Origin: Brasilonema sennae CENA114
GTDB taxonomy: Bacteria; Cyanobacteriota; Cyanobacteriia; Cyanobacteriales; Nostocaceae
Assembly: GCF_006968745.1 (NCBI RefSeq)
Contig: NZ_CP030118.1
Location: 7,466,253 to 7,530,252, forward strand
Length of the DNA stretch: 64,000 nt
Direction of reading: 5' to 3'
Positions 25,967 through 34,495 of this stretch are shown here, piece by piece. The notes below the pieces were generated by a model. It searched no databases. It worked only from the letters and a program-made list of their open reading frames with translations, and was not told where the DNA came from. How positions within the stretch are numbered: position 1 is the stretch's first letter; each line of letters begins with the position of its first letter. The position numbers were made by a program, and so were the translations under genes.

Positions 25967-26323
25967 ATGACACAAGCAACTCAGTCTTTACAACGGGGAA
26001 TCCAATTAAGCGAAGCAGCATTGCGGCAGGTAAAATTTTTGCGAGATCAGCAAGGTCAAGACTTATGCTTACGGGTTGGAGTGCGTCAAGGTGGTTGCTC
26101 TGGAATGTCTTACATGATGGATTTTGAAGACGCCAGCAAGATTACCCCTCAAGATGAAATTTTTGATTATGATGGCTTCAAAATTGTTTGCGATCGCAAA
26201 AGTTTATTATATCTCTATGGTTTAATGCTAGATTACAGCAACTCTATGATAGGCGGCGGTTTTCAATTTACTAACCCCAACGCTAATCAAACTTGTGGTT
26301 GCGGCAAATCATTTGGAGTGTAA
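25967..26323 (+). CDS. sufA: Iron-sulfur cluster assembly scaffold/carrier (SufA/IscA family)
   Basis: 118 residues from ATG 25967 (MTQATQSLQRGIQLSEAALR), the normal A-type carrier length. The frame also permits a GTG start at 25892, adding 25 residues of unlikely sequence. The three ligand cysteines are present: GGCSG at residues 42-46 and CGCG at the C-terminus (NQTCGCGKSFGV). A-type carriers bind an Fe-S cluster and pass it to apoproteins. Cyanobacteria have SufA and IscA paralogues, so the exact symbol is tentative. GGAG at 25951 is a weak ribosome-binding site. Confidence 0.9.
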   Translation: MTQATQSLQRGIQLSEAALRQVKFLRDQQGQDLCLRVGVRQGGCSGMSYMMDFEDASKITPQDEIFDYDGFKIVCDRKSLLYLYGLMLDYSNSMIGGGFQFTNPNANQTCGCGKSFGV

Positions 26324-26479
26324 TATACTCATTTGTGAGCCAGCGCAGCTAAGTTGGAAACCAAGAAGGCGACTTGTTTTCCCGTTGAGTCCTTTGTCAT
26401 CTGTGATTCGACAAAGGACGAACAAACGGTAGGTTGCATAGTCCCTTAACCACGTGCTTATGCACTCAACGAGGGAACC

Positions 26480-26576
26480 ACGTGGCTGTGCGTGACTGTC
26501 GGGAAACCCGACGGCAGATGCTCTGCGCGCTGTCTCCCAATGACTAATGACTAATGACTAATGACTAATGACTAAT
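26480..26576. repeat. Repeat module and (TGACTAA)n heptamers overlapping a start codon
   Basis: The GTCGGGAAACCCGACGGCAG module (about 26499) is followed by five copies of ATGACTA from 26540. The last unit supplies the ATG ACT AAT start of the TPR gene at 26568. Earlier ATGs in the array fall in other frames or quickly reach a TAA. Confidence 0.8.
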
Positions 26577-26993
26577 ACAGTTGAATCTCTCTTTGACACT
26601 GGTTTAGAACGTTATAAAGCAGGAGAAGCAGTAGCGGATTTAATCCCTGTTTTTAAAGAAGTTTGCGATCGCACTCCCAAAAGTAGTGCTGCTTGGACTT
26701 GTTTGGCGTGGTTGTATCTATTGGATGACAACCCAAATTCTGCTCATAAAGCTGCACAAAAAGCTGTTAAGCTTAATCCACAAGACCCACAAGCACGGGT
26801 GAACCTTGCGATTGCAATGCTGGAAACGGGTCAAAAAGGTTTGCGACAACATGTAGACTTTGCACAACAGTTGATTTTTGTCAACCCAGACTGGCGAGAA
26901 GAAATCCAAAAAAGTATTGAAGACGGTTTGGGCAGAAAACCAGACTGGCAAAGTTTGGCAAAAGTCAAAGGTTGGCTTTTTCCAGACGAATAA
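26568..26993 (+). CDS. Small TPR-containing protein
   Basis: 141 residues with two TPR-like helix pairs (SAAWTCLAWLYLLDDNPNSA, then ARVNLAIAMLETGQKGLRQH) and a conserved C-terminal tail (GLGRKPDWQSLAKVKGWLFP). Soluble, no signal peptide. A conserved cyanobacterial protein without known function. Its start codon derives from a heptamer repeat and no Shine-Dalgarno sequence is visible. The small membrane protein gene at 27056 follows on the same strand after 62 bases. Confidence 0.82.
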   Translation: MTNTVESLFDTGLERYKAGEAVADLIPVFKEVCDRTPKSSAAWTCLAWLYLLDDNPNSAHKAAQKAVKLNPQDPQARVNLAIAMLETGQKGLRQHVDFAQQLIFVNPDWREEIQKSIEDGLGRKPDWQSLAKVKGWLFPDE

Positions 26994-27055
26994 CATATCA
27001 ACAGTCCAAATCATCAGTCAGTAGTTTTAGACTATTGACTGGTGATTCATAATTA

Positions 27056-27313
27056 ATGCATATGAAAGATAAATTTTTAAACTGGCTAAACTTGGTTTTA
27101 GTGGCAGATGTATTTTTTGTCTTGTTTGCTTTTGGGTGGTTTGCAGTTGCAGTTATTGGTAAAACAGTTGGAGTTCCACTGGGCTTAGATTTGTGGCACA
27201 GCCTTTGGCAACCTGTATTTAACCCTGCTATTGGCATCCTTATGGCTGGTGCCATCATCAGTGGCATTATCAACTGGGTTTCCCAAAAATTCATAAAAAC
27301 CGACAATGGGTAA
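27056..27313 (+). CDS. Small two-helix membrane protein
   Basis: 85 residues, with a possible alternative start two codons later at 27062. Two hydrophobic helices (about residues 11-35 and 56-75) flank a short loop with LDLWHSLWQPVFNPAIG. Conserved-looking in cyanobacteria but not assignable. Possibly co-transcribed with the TPR gene upstream. Confidence 0.75.
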   Translation: MHMKDKFLNWLNLVLVADVFFVLFAFGWFAVAVIGKTVGVPLGLDLWHSLWQPVFNPAIGILMAGAIISGIINWVSQKFIKTDNG

Positions 27314-27405
27314 TTTTTTTCAGTGGGGTGAGTAAATGCTTTTGATTACGCACCCCACTTCATTTGTCTTTACAATGTCGATACCAGCGTCAAATCTCTA
27401 ATTTT

Positions 27406-28332
27406 CTATTTCAAAATCTGTGCCAGTGCTGGTTCCAAATTAGGATACTTATACTCAAAGCCACTTTCCAAAGTACGCTTGGGGAGGACTTGTTGACCTT
27501 CCAAAACCACCATTGCCCCGTCCCCTAAAAGAGCCTCGATAGCAAAAGCCGGAACAGGTAACCAGGAAGGACGATTCATGACTTTTCCCATAGCTTGGCT
27601 CAGTTGAGCCATTCGCACAGGATGCGGGGCAGTAGCATTATAGACTCCTTGTATTTCTGGTTTCATTAAAGCTTGCAAAATCAAGTTAACAATATCATCT
27701 ACGTGAATCCAGGAAAACCATTGCCGACCACTGCCTATGGGACCACCTGCAAAAAGTTTGAATGGTGTAATCATTTTACCCAAGGCACCACCCAGACCGA
27801 GAACAATACCGAATCGCAGAATCACGAGTCGTACTCCAGCATTTTTGACCTTATTCGCTTCTGCTTCCCAAGCTTGGCAGACTTGGGCAAGAAAATCGTT
27901 ACCTGCTGAGCTGGTTTCATCATAAGTAGCTGTTTCACTCGTACCATAGTAGCCAATAGCCGAAGCATTAATTAAGACACTAGGCTTAGGATTTGCATTG
28001 ATTATTGCGTCCACAATGTTTTGCGTAACGAACTTGCGGCTGTTTAAAATTTCCTGTTTGCGTTCAGGTGTCCAACGTCCTTCGCCAATCGCTTCACCTG
28101 CTAAATTCACGACACCATCACAGCTAGAGATGGCACTTTGCCAAGAACCGGATGTATTTGGTGTATAGGCAACAATTTCTACATTTGGAAAAGCTGTAGA
28201 TGGAAAAACCTTTTGGGCATAGGTTGTGTTACGAGTTAACACGACCACTTGCATACCCTTTTGGCGTAGTCGTTCTACCAAACGACTACCTACAAATCCT
28301 GTTGCTCCAGCAATTGCTATTTTCATGATCAT
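27406..28332 (-). CDS. TIGR01777 family epimerase (extended SDR, YfcH-like)
   Basis: 308 residues (possibly 306 from the second ATG at 28326). The N-terminal Rossmann motif is IAIAGATGFVGSRLVERLRQ. VNLAGEAIGEGRWTPERK is diagnostic of the YfcH/TIGR01777 group. The catalytic YYGT motif with a preceding Ser (INASAIGYYGTS, ~residues 122-133) is intact. The DUF1731 C-terminal tail is present (LPVPAFAIEALLGDGAMVVL, LPKRTLESGFEYKYP). It binds NAD(P); its substrate is unknown, although plant and cyanobacterial relatives have been linked to cell division. Confidence 0.92.
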   Translation of the reverse strand: MIMKIAIAGATGFVGSRLVERLRQKGMQVVVLTRNTTYAQKVFPSTAFPNVEIVAYTPNTSGSWQSAISSCDGVVNLAGEAIGEGRWTPERKQEILNSRKFVTQNIVDAIINANPKPSVLINASAIGYYGTSETATYDETSSAGNDFLAQVCQAWEAEANKVKNAGVRLVILRFGIVLGLGGALGKMITPFKLFAGGPIGSGRQWFSWIHVDDIVNLILQALMKPEIQGVYNATAPHPVRMAQLSQAMGKVMNRPSWLPVPAFAIEALLGDGAMVVLEGQQVLPKRTLESGFEYKYPNLEPALAQILK

Positions 28333-28526
28333 TCTTCCCCAGACAGTTATTTTAAAGTTTTTATCAAACTTTTGGTTTCGCTACTACAGTTTAGAGTCAG
28401 AAATTTGTTTGTGTGCGGTGTGTTGCGTTTGGCCAACTCAAAACTTTGATTCTTTAACGAATCTATAATGACTTAGATGGTTCGATATTATAGGATGGAC
28501 GGATTGTTGCAAGGCGTGGGGCTATT

Positions 28527-28874
28527 ATGGCTCGCTATACCTGTTCATTTATTCTTTCTGTTCCTACTGACCAACTTCAAGCTTCACTTGTAGAACTTCT
28601 CCAAGATTGTCAATTGGATGTTCAATACTATACATCTGATTACATTCTGGCACGGGAATTTATTGGTTCTGTACCCATTTCCAAGTTAGTAACCGTGGAA
28701 ATATTGATTGATAAAACTAGACATAATGACACAGAAACCCGAATGAGTATTGTGATTAAAAACGAAGAACTACCACTTCAAAGAGATAATCACTGCCGAC
28801 AAATTTTTGAATACGTTAAGCAGGCTATTGAAAATTGCCGCTATTGGCATCTTATTGAGAGCATAGCAGGGTAG
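28527..28874 (+). CDS. Conserved hypothetical protein
   Basis: 115 residues, alpha/beta composition, no membrane segment. Recognisable stretches: TCSFILSVPTDQLQASLVEL and DNHCRQIFEYVKQAIENCRY. It resembles short uncharacterised proteins common in Nostocales, but I cannot name a domain. ATG at 28527; no clear Shine-Dalgarno sequence. A strong hairpin lies 150 bases downstream. Confidence 0.7.
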   Translation: MARYTCSFILSVPTDQLQASLVELLQDCQLDVQYYTSDYILAREFIGSVPISKLVTVEILIDKTRHNDTETRMSIVIKNEELPLQRDNHCRQIFEYVKQAIENCRYWHLIESIAG

Positions 28875-29023
28875 CACCGCTTAGTGTTCTTCAATAAACT
28901 ACAGCACTATCCACGGAGTGTGCCAGAAGGTAAGCGACTGTCGTGCATCCATGATCATGCGCCCTTCGAGAAGCTCCGCCTTGCCGTGACGCAGCGCGCC
29001 CTGCCAACGTTTCTCGCGACTAG

Positions 29024-29066
29024 CGCCCGATTCGTGAGCGTAAGCACAAAGCCCACGAATCGGGCG
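29024..29066. terminator. 13-bp perfect hairpin in intergenic repeat region
   Basis: CGCCCGATTCGTG (29024-29036) and CACGAATCGGGCG (29054-29066) form a G+C-rich stem with a 17-base loop. The surrounding ~28920-29100 block is G+C-rich dispersed repeat. No T-run follows, so it may be repeat structure rather than a terminator. No gene is recognised between 28875 and 29361. Confidence 0.5.
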
Positions 29067-29361
29067 TTTGCCCAAGCCAAGTGCCGTAGGCATAAAACAT
29101 AGGAAATACTCACACAGGGGTACCTCATCCCTGCTTTGTAGCACAGCCTTTGTGGCTGACTGAGTGTGTGCAAACTACCGTCAACTGGCGTAATTACTCT
29201 TTGACTCTTTGACGAAAATTCTGATACATTTTTTGGCGTAACACACTCACGACTCAAAGATCAACACTCTTGAGTTCTTCTAGACTTTTGAGTGTTTAGT
29301 CCCCTGATGAATAAAAGTACATTCTTTATGGGTAACAGCTTTTTCGAGAATTAATATCCTT

Positions 29362-29901
29362 TCAGTCCTCGATATCATTGATCATTCTCGGGTCTATGAG
29401 TGTAATGTCATATTCAGGATCTGTTTCTCCTCCTGTCAGCGTGCTATTTCGCAGTAGGTAATAAATGGCACGAACTTGGGCACCAAAAACGATTTCATCC
29501 TCATTTTTAAGGTCATGAGCTGGTATTCTTTGCCCGTTAATCATCAAACCATCTAGTAATTTTCGCCCGTTAATCATCAAACCATTGGAACTCGATTTGC
29601 CTTTACCATCACCATCGATAATTCGATAATAATAGCTATGCTTCTTATCATCGCGCGGTACCCTAATGAGTGTGGCATGACGGCGCGAGACAAATAGTGA
29701 GTTTACTAAACAGATATCGCAGTCGGAATCTCTACCAATCGAGTAAACAGGGCGATCAAGTATGAACTCTCTGCGTTCTTGATCATGCTCTACTATCAGT
29801 AGATGGCTTTCATTTGTTTGTGCTGCCATTGACACATCGTTGTTAAATGTGTGAGTTGAACTGTTATTAATCAAAATTTCTTTAGTATTGTTTACTGCCA
29901 T
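29362..29901 (-). CDS. FHA domain protein
   Basis: 179 residues. The forkhead-associated core spans about 32-150: VYSIGRDSDCDICLVNSLFV, SRRHATLIRV and SSNGLMING, with the conserved Gly-Arg, Ser-x-x-His and Asn-Gly phosphothreonine-binding positions. An 11-residue segment is duplicated (GLMINGRKLLD, then GLMINGQRIPA) from a 33-base DNA duplication at about 29532-29585. The Asn-rich N-terminus and acidic tail are unstructured. FHA proteins read Thr phosphorylation by Ser/Thr kinases; no kinase is adjacent. Confidence 0.9.
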   Translation of the reverse strand: MAVNNTKEILINNSSTHTFNNDVSMAAQTNESHLLIVEHDQERREFILDRPVYSIGRDSDCDICLVNSLFVSRRHATLIRVPRDDKKHSYYYRIIDGDGKGKSSSNGLMINGRKLLDGLMINGQRIPAHDLKNEDEIVFGAQVRAIYYLLRNSTLTGGETDPEYDITLIDPRMINDIED

Positions 29902-30121
29902 TTTTTAGTAAAAGTTTATGGTAATTATGTGATATGCATTTAAATTGCTTGATTGTGCACAAGAGTAGAACAATCTGTTCTACTCTTTTAACTACTATAG
30001 ATGTTGTAGCAGTTTTAACAGGTTTTGTGCGTCTGGAAACAACAATCTGTCAACGTAGTTTAACTTGAGAGTGCCAAAATCAAATACTTGTGCTCACAAA
30101 TAATACCTCGAAAGCAGGAAA

Positions 30122-32578
30122 CTAAGAGCGATAAGCAAAACGTCGTAATAAAAGAGAATTAGTGACGACACTCACAGAGCTAAAAGCCATAAGTGCAGCT
30201 GCACCCGATGGGTTTAAGACAAAACCGAAACTAGGCAATAAAACACCAGCGGCTAAAGGAATGCCAAGAGTGTTATATCCAAAAGCCCAAAATAAATTCT
30301 GACGGATTTTGCTCAAAGTTGCACGACTCAGTTGTATGGATGCTACGACATCACTTAAGTTATCCCGCATCAAGACAATTTCCGCTGTTTCCATTGCGAC
30401 ATCGGTACCAGAGTGTAAAGCAATGCCCACATCAGCTTGAGATAAAGCTGGGGCATCATTAATGCCATCTCCTACCATAGCGACAATAGAGTGCCGAGTC
30501 CTTCCCTTTGTTTCCTGTAATTGTAATTCTTGTATGGCAGCAGCTTTCTTCGCAGGGGGAACGCCAGCCATCACATCAGCGGTAGCCAGTCCCAGTTGTT
30601 TTGCTGTCGCATTTGCTGCGTCTTGCGTATCTCCACTAAGCAGCATAACCCGTAAACCCATTTGGTGTAACTTGTCTATCGTAGCTTTTGCATCTGGTCT
30701 TAGGGTATCTTGAACAGCAATCAGTCCCGCTACTGTATCTCCAACTGCCACAAAAACTATTGTTTTTCCATCTGCTGCTAACTCTTGAGCTTGTTTTTGG
30801 GCAGTTTCACTAATAGAAATACCGTGCCATTGCAACCAATCGCAGTTTCCTAAAAGCACCAAAGTACCGTCTACGACAGCAGAAACGCCAAGTCCTGGTT
30901 CTGTGTGAAAGTCTGTAGCATCTGGGATAGATAACTCTTGCCGTTGCGCTTCTTGTTGAATTGCTGTTGCTAAAGGATGAATTGTACCCCTTTCTACCGC
31001 TGCAGCCAGTTGAAGAAGAGCAACAGGGGTACGAAAAGCATTTTCTTCCTCTGCTTGACAAGGTAGGCAATCTGTTACTACCGCACGACCTGTGGTAAGG
31101 GTACCAGTTTTATCAAACACTACCGTGTCTAACTGGTGAACTTTTTCTAAAATGTCACCGCCTTTGATTAATAAACCCCGTTCCGCACCGATAGCTGTTC
31201 CCACTAGAATTGCTGTTGGCGTGGCAAGTCCCAAAGCACAGGGACAAGCGACTACCATAACGGCAATTGCTAGCTTTAAACTCACTAGAACTGGTGTGTA
31301 GATTGTCAGGTGTGGGGTATGAGATGTGCTGAATAAGGAGTGGTCAGAGATTTGCATGGCATACGCCATAACGGCGTGATGCCAGATGTGGGTTCCAAAA
31401 AAGTACCAGAAGACAAATGTCAACAAAGATGCTGTCAACACACCGTAGGTGAAGTATCCAGCTACTATATCTGCTAATTTTTGTACAGGCGCTTTGCGGG
31501 TTTGTGCGGCTTCCACTAAGGCGACGATTTGAGCGAGTGTTGTATCACTTCCAACGCGAGTTGCTTGAACTGCTATCGCCCCTGATTGATTAAGTGTCCC
31601 TGCTGTTACCAAATCGCCTGGTTGCTTTGTCACTGGTACTGCTTCTCCAGTCAGCATGGACTCATCGACTGTTGTTTGTCCATCCACAACCTCAGCATCA
31701 ACTGGGATTTTCTCTCCTGGCAAAACCTGTAACCATTCACCAACACGCACCAACTCAGCTGGAATTTCTACGACTCCCGCACCAGAAGATAATGAGGAAG
31801 TCGCTTCAGTCGTAGACGGCTTGGCAATTAATCGCGCCATTTGTGGTTGAAGTGCAAGTAATTCCTTAAATGCAGCTGCAGCGCGAGTTCTAGCTCGTTT
31901 TTCTAGTGTCCGTCCTAGTAAGATAAAGCCCAGCATCATCACTGGTTCATCAAAGAAGCACTCCCAACCAAGTTGGGGAAATAGCAGGGCAACCAAACTA
32001 GCGGTATAAGCTGTAAGCGTTCCCAATCCCACCAAGGTGTTCATGTTCGGCGCATTGTGCCGTAAACCCACCCAGCCATCCACTAAAATTGGACGACCAG
32101 GAAACAAAAGTGCTACCGTTGCTAATCCACAGTGGAACCAGATGTTATGCAACACTGGTATCACGTGACCGCTAATGCTTCCAAAATGACCAATAAATGA
32201 GAAAACTAGCAGAACAACAGCAATAACGAATTGCTGTTTGACAGCTTGCATTTCTTGCTGCTGTCGTTGGACTGGATCTTGTATTAATTGTGTCTCACCT
32301 GCTACTTTTCCACCAAGTTTCCGAGGTTGAGTTGGGAACCCAGCTGTTGTCAATTGCTTAGCTAGTGCATCCGCATCTACCGCACCAGCTTCCAATTCTA
32401 CAACTGCTACTTCTGTCGCTAGGTTCACACAGGCACTTTTGACTCCAGGATACTGAGTCAGATGACGTTCTACTGCCCTTACACAACCGGCACACTTCAT
32501 ACCTGCGACATCTAAAGTGATTTTTTCTGTCGTCGAGGCTGCTTCTGGGGAAAGGTTAGTTTTTGAGACAATTTGCAT
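30122..32578 (-). CDS. Copper-type P1B heavy-metal translocating ATPase
   Basis: 818 residues. N-terminal metal-binding domain with GMKCAGC (residues 26-32). Eight membrane segments including the CPC ion-translocation motif (VVACPCALGLATP). The actuator TGEAVP motif, phosphorylation DKTGTLTTG, nucleotide-binding HPLATAIQ and hinge GDGINDAPALS are all intact. CPC plus a GMxCxxC domain indicates Cu(I) transport. Cyanobacteria have two such pumps (CtaA at the plasma membrane, PacS at thylakoids), and I cannot decide which this is. It is transcribed alone, with no CopZ/Atx1-like gene nearby. Confidence 0.93.
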   Translation of the reverse strand: MQIVSKTNLSPEAASTTEKITLDVAGMKCAGCVRAVERHLTQYPGVKSACVNLATEVAVVELEAGAVDADALAKQLTTAGFPTQPRKLGGKVAGETQLIQDPVQRQQQEMQAVKQQFVIAVVLLVFSFIGHFGSISGHVIPVLHNIWFHCGLATVALLFPGRPILVDGWVGLRHNAPNMNTLVGLGTLTAYTASLVALLFPQLGWECFFDEPVMMLGFILLGRTLEKRARTRAAAAFKELLALQPQMARLIAKPSTTEATSSLSSGAGVVEIPAELVRVGEWLQVLPGEKIPVDAEVVDGQTTVDESMLTGEAVPVTKQPGDLVTAGTLNQSGAIAVQATRVGSDTTLAQIVALVEAAQTRKAPVQKLADIVAGYFTYGVLTASLLTFVFWYFFGTHIWHHAVMAYAMQISDHSLFSTSHTPHLTIYTPVLVSLKLAIAVMVVACPCALGLATPTAILVGTAIGAERGLLIKGGDILEKVHQLDTVVFDKTGTLTTGRAVVTDCLPCQAEEENAFRTPVALLQLAAAVERGTIHPLATAIQQEAQRQELSIPDATDFHTEPGLGVSAVVDGTLVLLGNCDWLQWHGISISETAQKQAQELAADGKTIVFVAVGDTVAGLIAVQDTLRPDAKATIDKLHQMGLRVMLLSGDTQDAANATAKQLGLATADVMAGVPPAKKAAAIQELQLQETKGRTRHSIVAMVGDGINDAPALSQADVGIALHSGTDVAMETAEIVLMRDNLSDVVASIQLSRATLSKIRQNLFWAFGYNTLGIPLAAGVLLPSFGFVLNPSGAAALMAFSSVSVVTNSLLLRRFAYRS

Positions 32579-32810
32579 GGAAAGTTTTTGGATTTGCTAG
32601 TAAATTTTAACGCCTCTCTAAAAGCGTCTCTAATTTGAGCGTAGGCGAAATCCAAACCTTTGACTGATTGTCATAATTGTGAATTTTTATTAAATTATGA
32701 GTAAATTAGGGTATAGTTGTGTATCTGTTATGGACAAACATTTTTCGTTTTGAATTTCTAATTTAATTCTCGTAACACTTCCACACCCTTTCACTAAAAT
32801 AGAATTCACG

Positions 32811-32990
32811 TCACCGACGAATCAAACGAAAATAAGTCACAGATATCAGTGCAACCGCTTGTAGGGAGATAAAAGTCATCTCGCTTCTCCAGAAAGGATT
32901 TATTACCATATTAGACATGCTACAGAAATACACAAATCCTAGTAAGCTGAGTATTGTCCAAGTTACATTTTTACGTTTAATAGTTAGCAT
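32811..32990 (-). CDS. Putative 59-residue two-helix membrane protein
   Basis: ATG at 32990 opens a 59-codon frame ending at TGA 32811: MLTIKRKNVTWTILSLLGFV at the N-terminus, then a second hydrophobic segment (MTFISLQAVALISVTYFRLI) and a basic Arg-Arg end. The hydrophobic pattern with positive flanks looks like a real small membrane protein. There is no strong ribosome-binding site and I do not recognise the family. Confidence 0.45.
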   Translation of the reverse strand: MLTIKRKNVTWTILSLLGFVYFCSMSNMVINPFWRSEMTFISLQAVALISVTYFRLIRR

Positions 32991-33485
32991 ATTCGTAGAA
33001 TAGATAAAATATTTGCAAGTTAATAAAAAGTCTGTTATTAGTCAGTAATAGACTCTTCATTTATTCGTATTAATAATGAATTGATACTGAATCAAGAAGA
33101 ATTCAGAATCATCCGTCACAATATACCCTGTGGACATGTTGCGCTAACAGCAGAATTTTCTATTGCTGAATCACTTACCATGGTTACAAAGCAGGCGTCA
33201 AAATCTTTTGGGCTCATTCTGCCTTCTGTGTTCTGCCCAAACTCAATTCTTATCAATACAGAAACATATTTACTCAAAGGTGAGTGAATCAAAAAGAGAT
33301 TGAATTTTCCGGTTTGCGACACATGAGCAAGGAATAAGGAATAGTAGCGGTCTGCTGTAAATAGCCATAAGTATTCTATATTCATTTATAGGATAGGCAG
33401 TGCCCATCCTACTGCTGTAAAACTATGACCTGATGTACTGAGAATAGAAATCTAAAAAAGAGATTCAATATTGAGATAAAGATTT
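32991..33485. other. A+T-rich intergenic region, no gene recognised
   Basis: Nearly 500 bases between the 59-residue frame and the TM2 gene. Overlapping short frames on both strands at 33081-33385 lack domain features and ribosome-binding sites, and I regard them as chance. Confidence 0.45.
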
Positions 33486-33761
33486 CTAGAACCATCCCTG
33501 CTTTTTAAGGAAGTAAGTATCAACAAATTCATTATGGGATTTGTTCAAATAAATCATCCCTTCAACTAAACCCACAAGTTGCATAATCAACAATGTCAAT
33601 CCGTAGGTAAAATAACCACCAACTAAAGAAATGACTAGCATGATCAATCCTTCTGGTGCATACCCAAGAATAAATTTATGAGCACCAAAGCCTCCAAAAA
33701 TAATGCCGCAGTATCCAGCCAAAAGTTGTTTGGTGGCGTGACTAGGGGTAAGATTTGCCAT
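33486..33761 (-). CDS. TM2 domain membrane protein
   Basis: 91 residues from ATG 33761, with GGAG about 10 bases upstream; a TTG three codons earlier is possible. Two membrane helices separated by a short turn carry the TM2 pattern GYCGIIFGGFGAHKFILGYA and LVGGYFTYGLTLLIMQLVGL. TM2 proteins are small integral membrane proteins of unknown biochemical role. Confidence 0.85.
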   Translation of the reverse strand: MANLTPSHATKQLLAGYCGIIFGGFGAHKFILGYAPEGLIMLVISLVGGYFTYGLTLLIMQLVGLVEGMIYLNKSHNEFVDTYFLKKQGWF

Positions 33762-34191
33762 ACGTATCAAGCTCCTGCACGTTCTATGTGATGTATAAAA
33801 TGAAAGCTCTATATTTTTATCAGATAAGTTCTGTTTGTTTGCTTACTTGATCCTCATACTTTTTTGTCTTTCAGTGGAAATACGAGCAAAATATACAAAA
33901 AAACATCAAAAAGTGGCGTACCACTCGTTTACAAGGGACACTAAAGTTTAGGATCGAGCAGCTTTTCAGATACCATCTGAAACTGCACTCCTCAATAACC
34001 CTTCGGCTCCGCTCAGGGTAAACCCCTGTTTCTTTACTTTAACGATAAATTCCAGTACAGCAGTTTTGCGACTAAATCTCATGCCAGAAAAGAATTCCAT
34101 AAAGAATCCTTGGGCATTTAAGCAAAGCTAAGCTGATGCCATTTATTTTTACAATTTAAGCATTGTTATTTCCGGACTTTTTCAATTTTCG
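33762..34191. other. A+T-rich intergenic region, no gene recognised
   Basis: No coding frame, tandem repeat or strong hairpin noticed; a short GGCTCCGCTCAGGGTA module occurs near 34003. Confidence 0.4.
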
Positions 34192-34320
34192 TTGACATAC
34201 TGATATCACACTGATATGTTTTTAAGCGCTTAACTGCCCTGTACAATCAGATAAGTCTTTGCACTCCAGGTTATAAGCATCTTGAAGATTTATCAAAACT
34301 GGAGTTGCTAGTTTTTCTTT
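34192..34320 (+). ncRNA. Candidate small RNA with its own promoter and terminator-like end
   Basis: TTGACA (34192-34197), a 17-base spacer and TATGTT (34215-34220) form a sigma70-like promoter pointing into a region with no plus-strand gene. About 45 bases after the expected start, ACTCCAG (34263-34269) pairs with CTGGAGT (34299-34305), and GTTTTTCTTT follows at 34311-34320. This gives a potential ~95-nt transcript. It runs convergently towards the CPBP gene. Purely sequence-based inference. Confidence 0.28.
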
Positions 34321-34495
34321 CACCTTTATGAAGAATTTAGACGTTTATACTTACAAAAAATTGTAGTAAGTTTTACCCTTGACAATCTCTGTGCATCAAA
34401 AATAGCACGAATGTGCACTCAATACCAAGATAATTTTGTAAATTTTTGTTACAAAAGCGGGCTTTTTCTAAGTATTATTTACACAACATAAAGTA

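Noticed and set aside
33081..33385. Overlapping plus and minus short frames
   Set aside because: Mutually overlapping, composition like intergenic DNA and no domain resemblance.
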